Shown here: positions 56,265-57,193 of the stretch, in pieces
Numbering within the stretch: the stretch's first letter is position 1
Layout of the letters: each line of letters begins with the position of its first letter
NCBI GenBank assembly: GCA_002392275.1
Contig: DGGQ01000170.1
Location: 1 to 57,193, forward strand
Source of the DNA: Treponema sp. UBA3870
GTDB lineage: Bacteria; Spirochaetota; Spirochaetia; Treponematales; Treponemataceae
Direction: 5' to 3'
Length of the DNA: 57,193 nucleotides
The notes under the pieces: model-generated
What the model was told of the DNA's origin: nothing
The model's input: the letters and a program-made list of their open reading frames with translations, nothing else
Database searches by the model: none
Position numbers and translations under genes: made by a program

Positions 56265-57193
56265 TTATTTTAGGATTTTTTTGCTTAATGACAGAGCCTC
56301 GGCAACAGTGTCGTCCATGTCGAAATATTTGTACATTCCAAGCCGTCCACCGAAAATCACTTTATCCTGTGCGGCGGCAAGATTTTTATATTTCGCATAA
56401 AGCTCGCTGTTCCGTTGGTCGTTGATTGCGTAATATGGTTCATCCCCCTGTTTCCATGTTGCAGGATATTCACGAGTGATTATTGTCTTTGGCTGCGTGC
56501 CAAATTCAAAATGCTTGTGCTCGATGATTCTAGTGTATGGAATCTCGGCCTCTGTATAGTTTACAACCGCATTGCCCTGGAAGTTTTCACAGTCAAGAAC
56601 TTCGGTCTCAAACCTCAGAGAACGGTATTCAAGTTCCCCCTCGCTGTAGTTAAAAAATCTGTCGATGGTTCCGGTGTAGACAACTTTATCCGCAAGCGAA
56701 AGCCAGTTTTCTTTGTCATCAAAAAAATCTGTTTCAAGCAGGATGTCACAGCCATCAAACATTTTTTCAACAATCTGGGTATAGCCTCCAATCGGGATGC
56801 CCTGATATCTGTCGTTGAAATAGTTATTGTCAAATGTGAATCTGACAGGAAGTCTTTTGATTATGAATGCTGGAAGATCCTTGCAGTCTCGTCCCCATTG
56901 TTTTTCGGTATATCCTTTCACAAGCTTTTCATAAATATCTCTTCCAACAAGGGAAATAGCCTGCTCTTCAAGATTATTCGGATCAGTAATATTGGCTTCA
57001 GCCTTCTGCTCTTCAATCTTATCTTTCGCTTCCTGCGGAGTTTTCACTCCCCACATCTGGTAGAATGTGTTCATATTGAAAGGAAGGTTGTATAATTCGC
57101 CCTTGTAGTTGGCAACAGGGGAGTTTGTGTAACGATTGAACTCGGCAAATTGAGTTATGTAGTTCCAAACCTCCTTGTTTGAAGTGTGGAATA
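56265..57193 (-). CDS. glf: UDP-galactopyranose mutase, C-terminal part (partial)
   Basis: The frame is open to the right window edge, so the first residues, including the FAD-binding GxGxxG, are missing. The visible part has FNRYTNSPVANYKGELYNLP, NMNTFYQMWG, KGYTEKQWGRDC, IPIGGYTQ and the late YEYPAT-like block TREYPATWKQGDEPYY followed by VIFGGRLGMYKYFDMD, all typical of Glf. The enzyme makes UDP-galactofuranose for surface glycans. It suggests that galactofuranose-containing polysaccharide genes lie beyond the window. Confidence 0.94.
   Translation of the reverse strand, partial: FHTSNKEVWNYITQFAEFNRYTNSPVANYKGELYNLPFNMNTFYQMWGVKTPQEAKDKIEEQKAEANITDPNNLEEQAISLVGRDIYEKLVKGYTEKQWGRDCKDLPAFIIKRLPVRFTFDNNYFNDRYQGIPIGGYTQIVEKMFDGCDILLETDFFDDKENWLSLADKVVYTGTIDRFFNYSEGELEYRSLRFETEVLDCENFQGNAVVNYTEAEIPYTRIIEHKHFEFGTQPKTIITREYPATWKQGDEPYYAINDQRNSELYAKYKNLAAAQDKVIFGGRLGMYKYFDMDDTVAEALSLSKKILK

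Noticed and set aside
1..57193. CRISPR array, prophage or insertion sequence
   Set aside because: No regularly spaced repeats, cas, integrase, phage or transposase genes were seen on either strand.

Overview
The window looks like chromosomal DNA of a spirochete of the genus Treponema, most likely a free-living or gut/rumen type. The best single clue is a 408-residue FabV/Ter trans-2-enoyl reductase (2512-3738) that closely resembles the Treponema denticola enzyme as I remember it. Supporting clues are the block cNMP-binding protein, murB, cysS, ECF sigma factor (31.7-36.4 kb), which I recall in similar order in T. pallidum, an archaeal/spirochete-type uridylate kinase, and many lipoproteins. 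A cytoplasmic cellobiose phosphorylase suggests life on plant polysaccharide. Genus assignment is inference; no rRNA is present.

Layout. 0-9.1 kb (+): end of pepT, murA, a hemolysin-III membrane protein, fabV, a hybrid histidine kinase plus two-receiver protein, then a lipoprotein coupled to a metallophosphoesterase. 9.2-15.1 kb (mostly -): cellobiose phosphorylase, a small alkyltransferase-like gene (+), a lipoprotein and iorBA. 15.2-19.5 kb is accessory: hicBA, a GNAT gene, a membrane-anchored hydrolase fusion, a broken GAF-GGDEF gene and a relB-yoeB type module. 19.5-25.9 kb (-): acyl ligase, FNT channel and acyltransferase operon, then a degenerate hydrolase, Nif3-like protein, lspA and a small membrane protein. 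25.9-26.2 kb holds a large nested palindrome between two outward-facing promoters. 26.2-30.5 kb (+): a stand-alone CBM48 protein, then a three-gene envelope operon whose first two products have the 3+3 membrane topology of LptF/LptG, the second with a very large periplasmic insertion. 30.5-34.1 kb (-): DUF192 lipoprotein, exported protein, double cNMP-binding protein, murB. 34.3-41.7 kb (+): cysS, ECF sigma/anti-sigma/TIG-transglutaminase operon, uridylate kinase, glucosaminidase, DUF4190 protein, lgt. 41.7-44.3 kb (-): pspC, K+-channel-like protein, cNMP-binding protein and ttcA-like gene in one tight operon. 44.6-46.8 kb (+): aldolase-like protein and metK. 46.9-51.5 kb: secreted beta-helix protein and a run of DNA-repair and stress genes (alkD-like, GyrI-like, GNAT, nth, vsr). 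51.6-56.3 kb (+): a complete TolC/MacA/MacB-type tripartite exporter; the window ends in glf (-).

How the parts connect. Cell-envelope work dominates: peptidoglycan precursor synthesis (MurA, MurB), lipoprotein maturation (Lgt, LspA) and many lipoproteins, envelope signalling (ECF/anti-sigma, hybrid kinase) and export. MurA carries Asp in place of the catalytic Cys, predicting fosfomycin insensitivity.

Themes worth follow-up: (1) the LptF/LptG-like pair; (2) the nested palindrome; (3) at least seven genes with a -10 box only 6-7 bases before the start codon and no Shine-Dalgarno, suggesting leaderless mRNAs; (4) a channel with a GYYD filter translationally coupled to a separate cNMP-binding subunit; (5) a dispersed family of short palindromic repeats. 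No tRNA, rRNA, CRISPR array or transposase gene was recognised.
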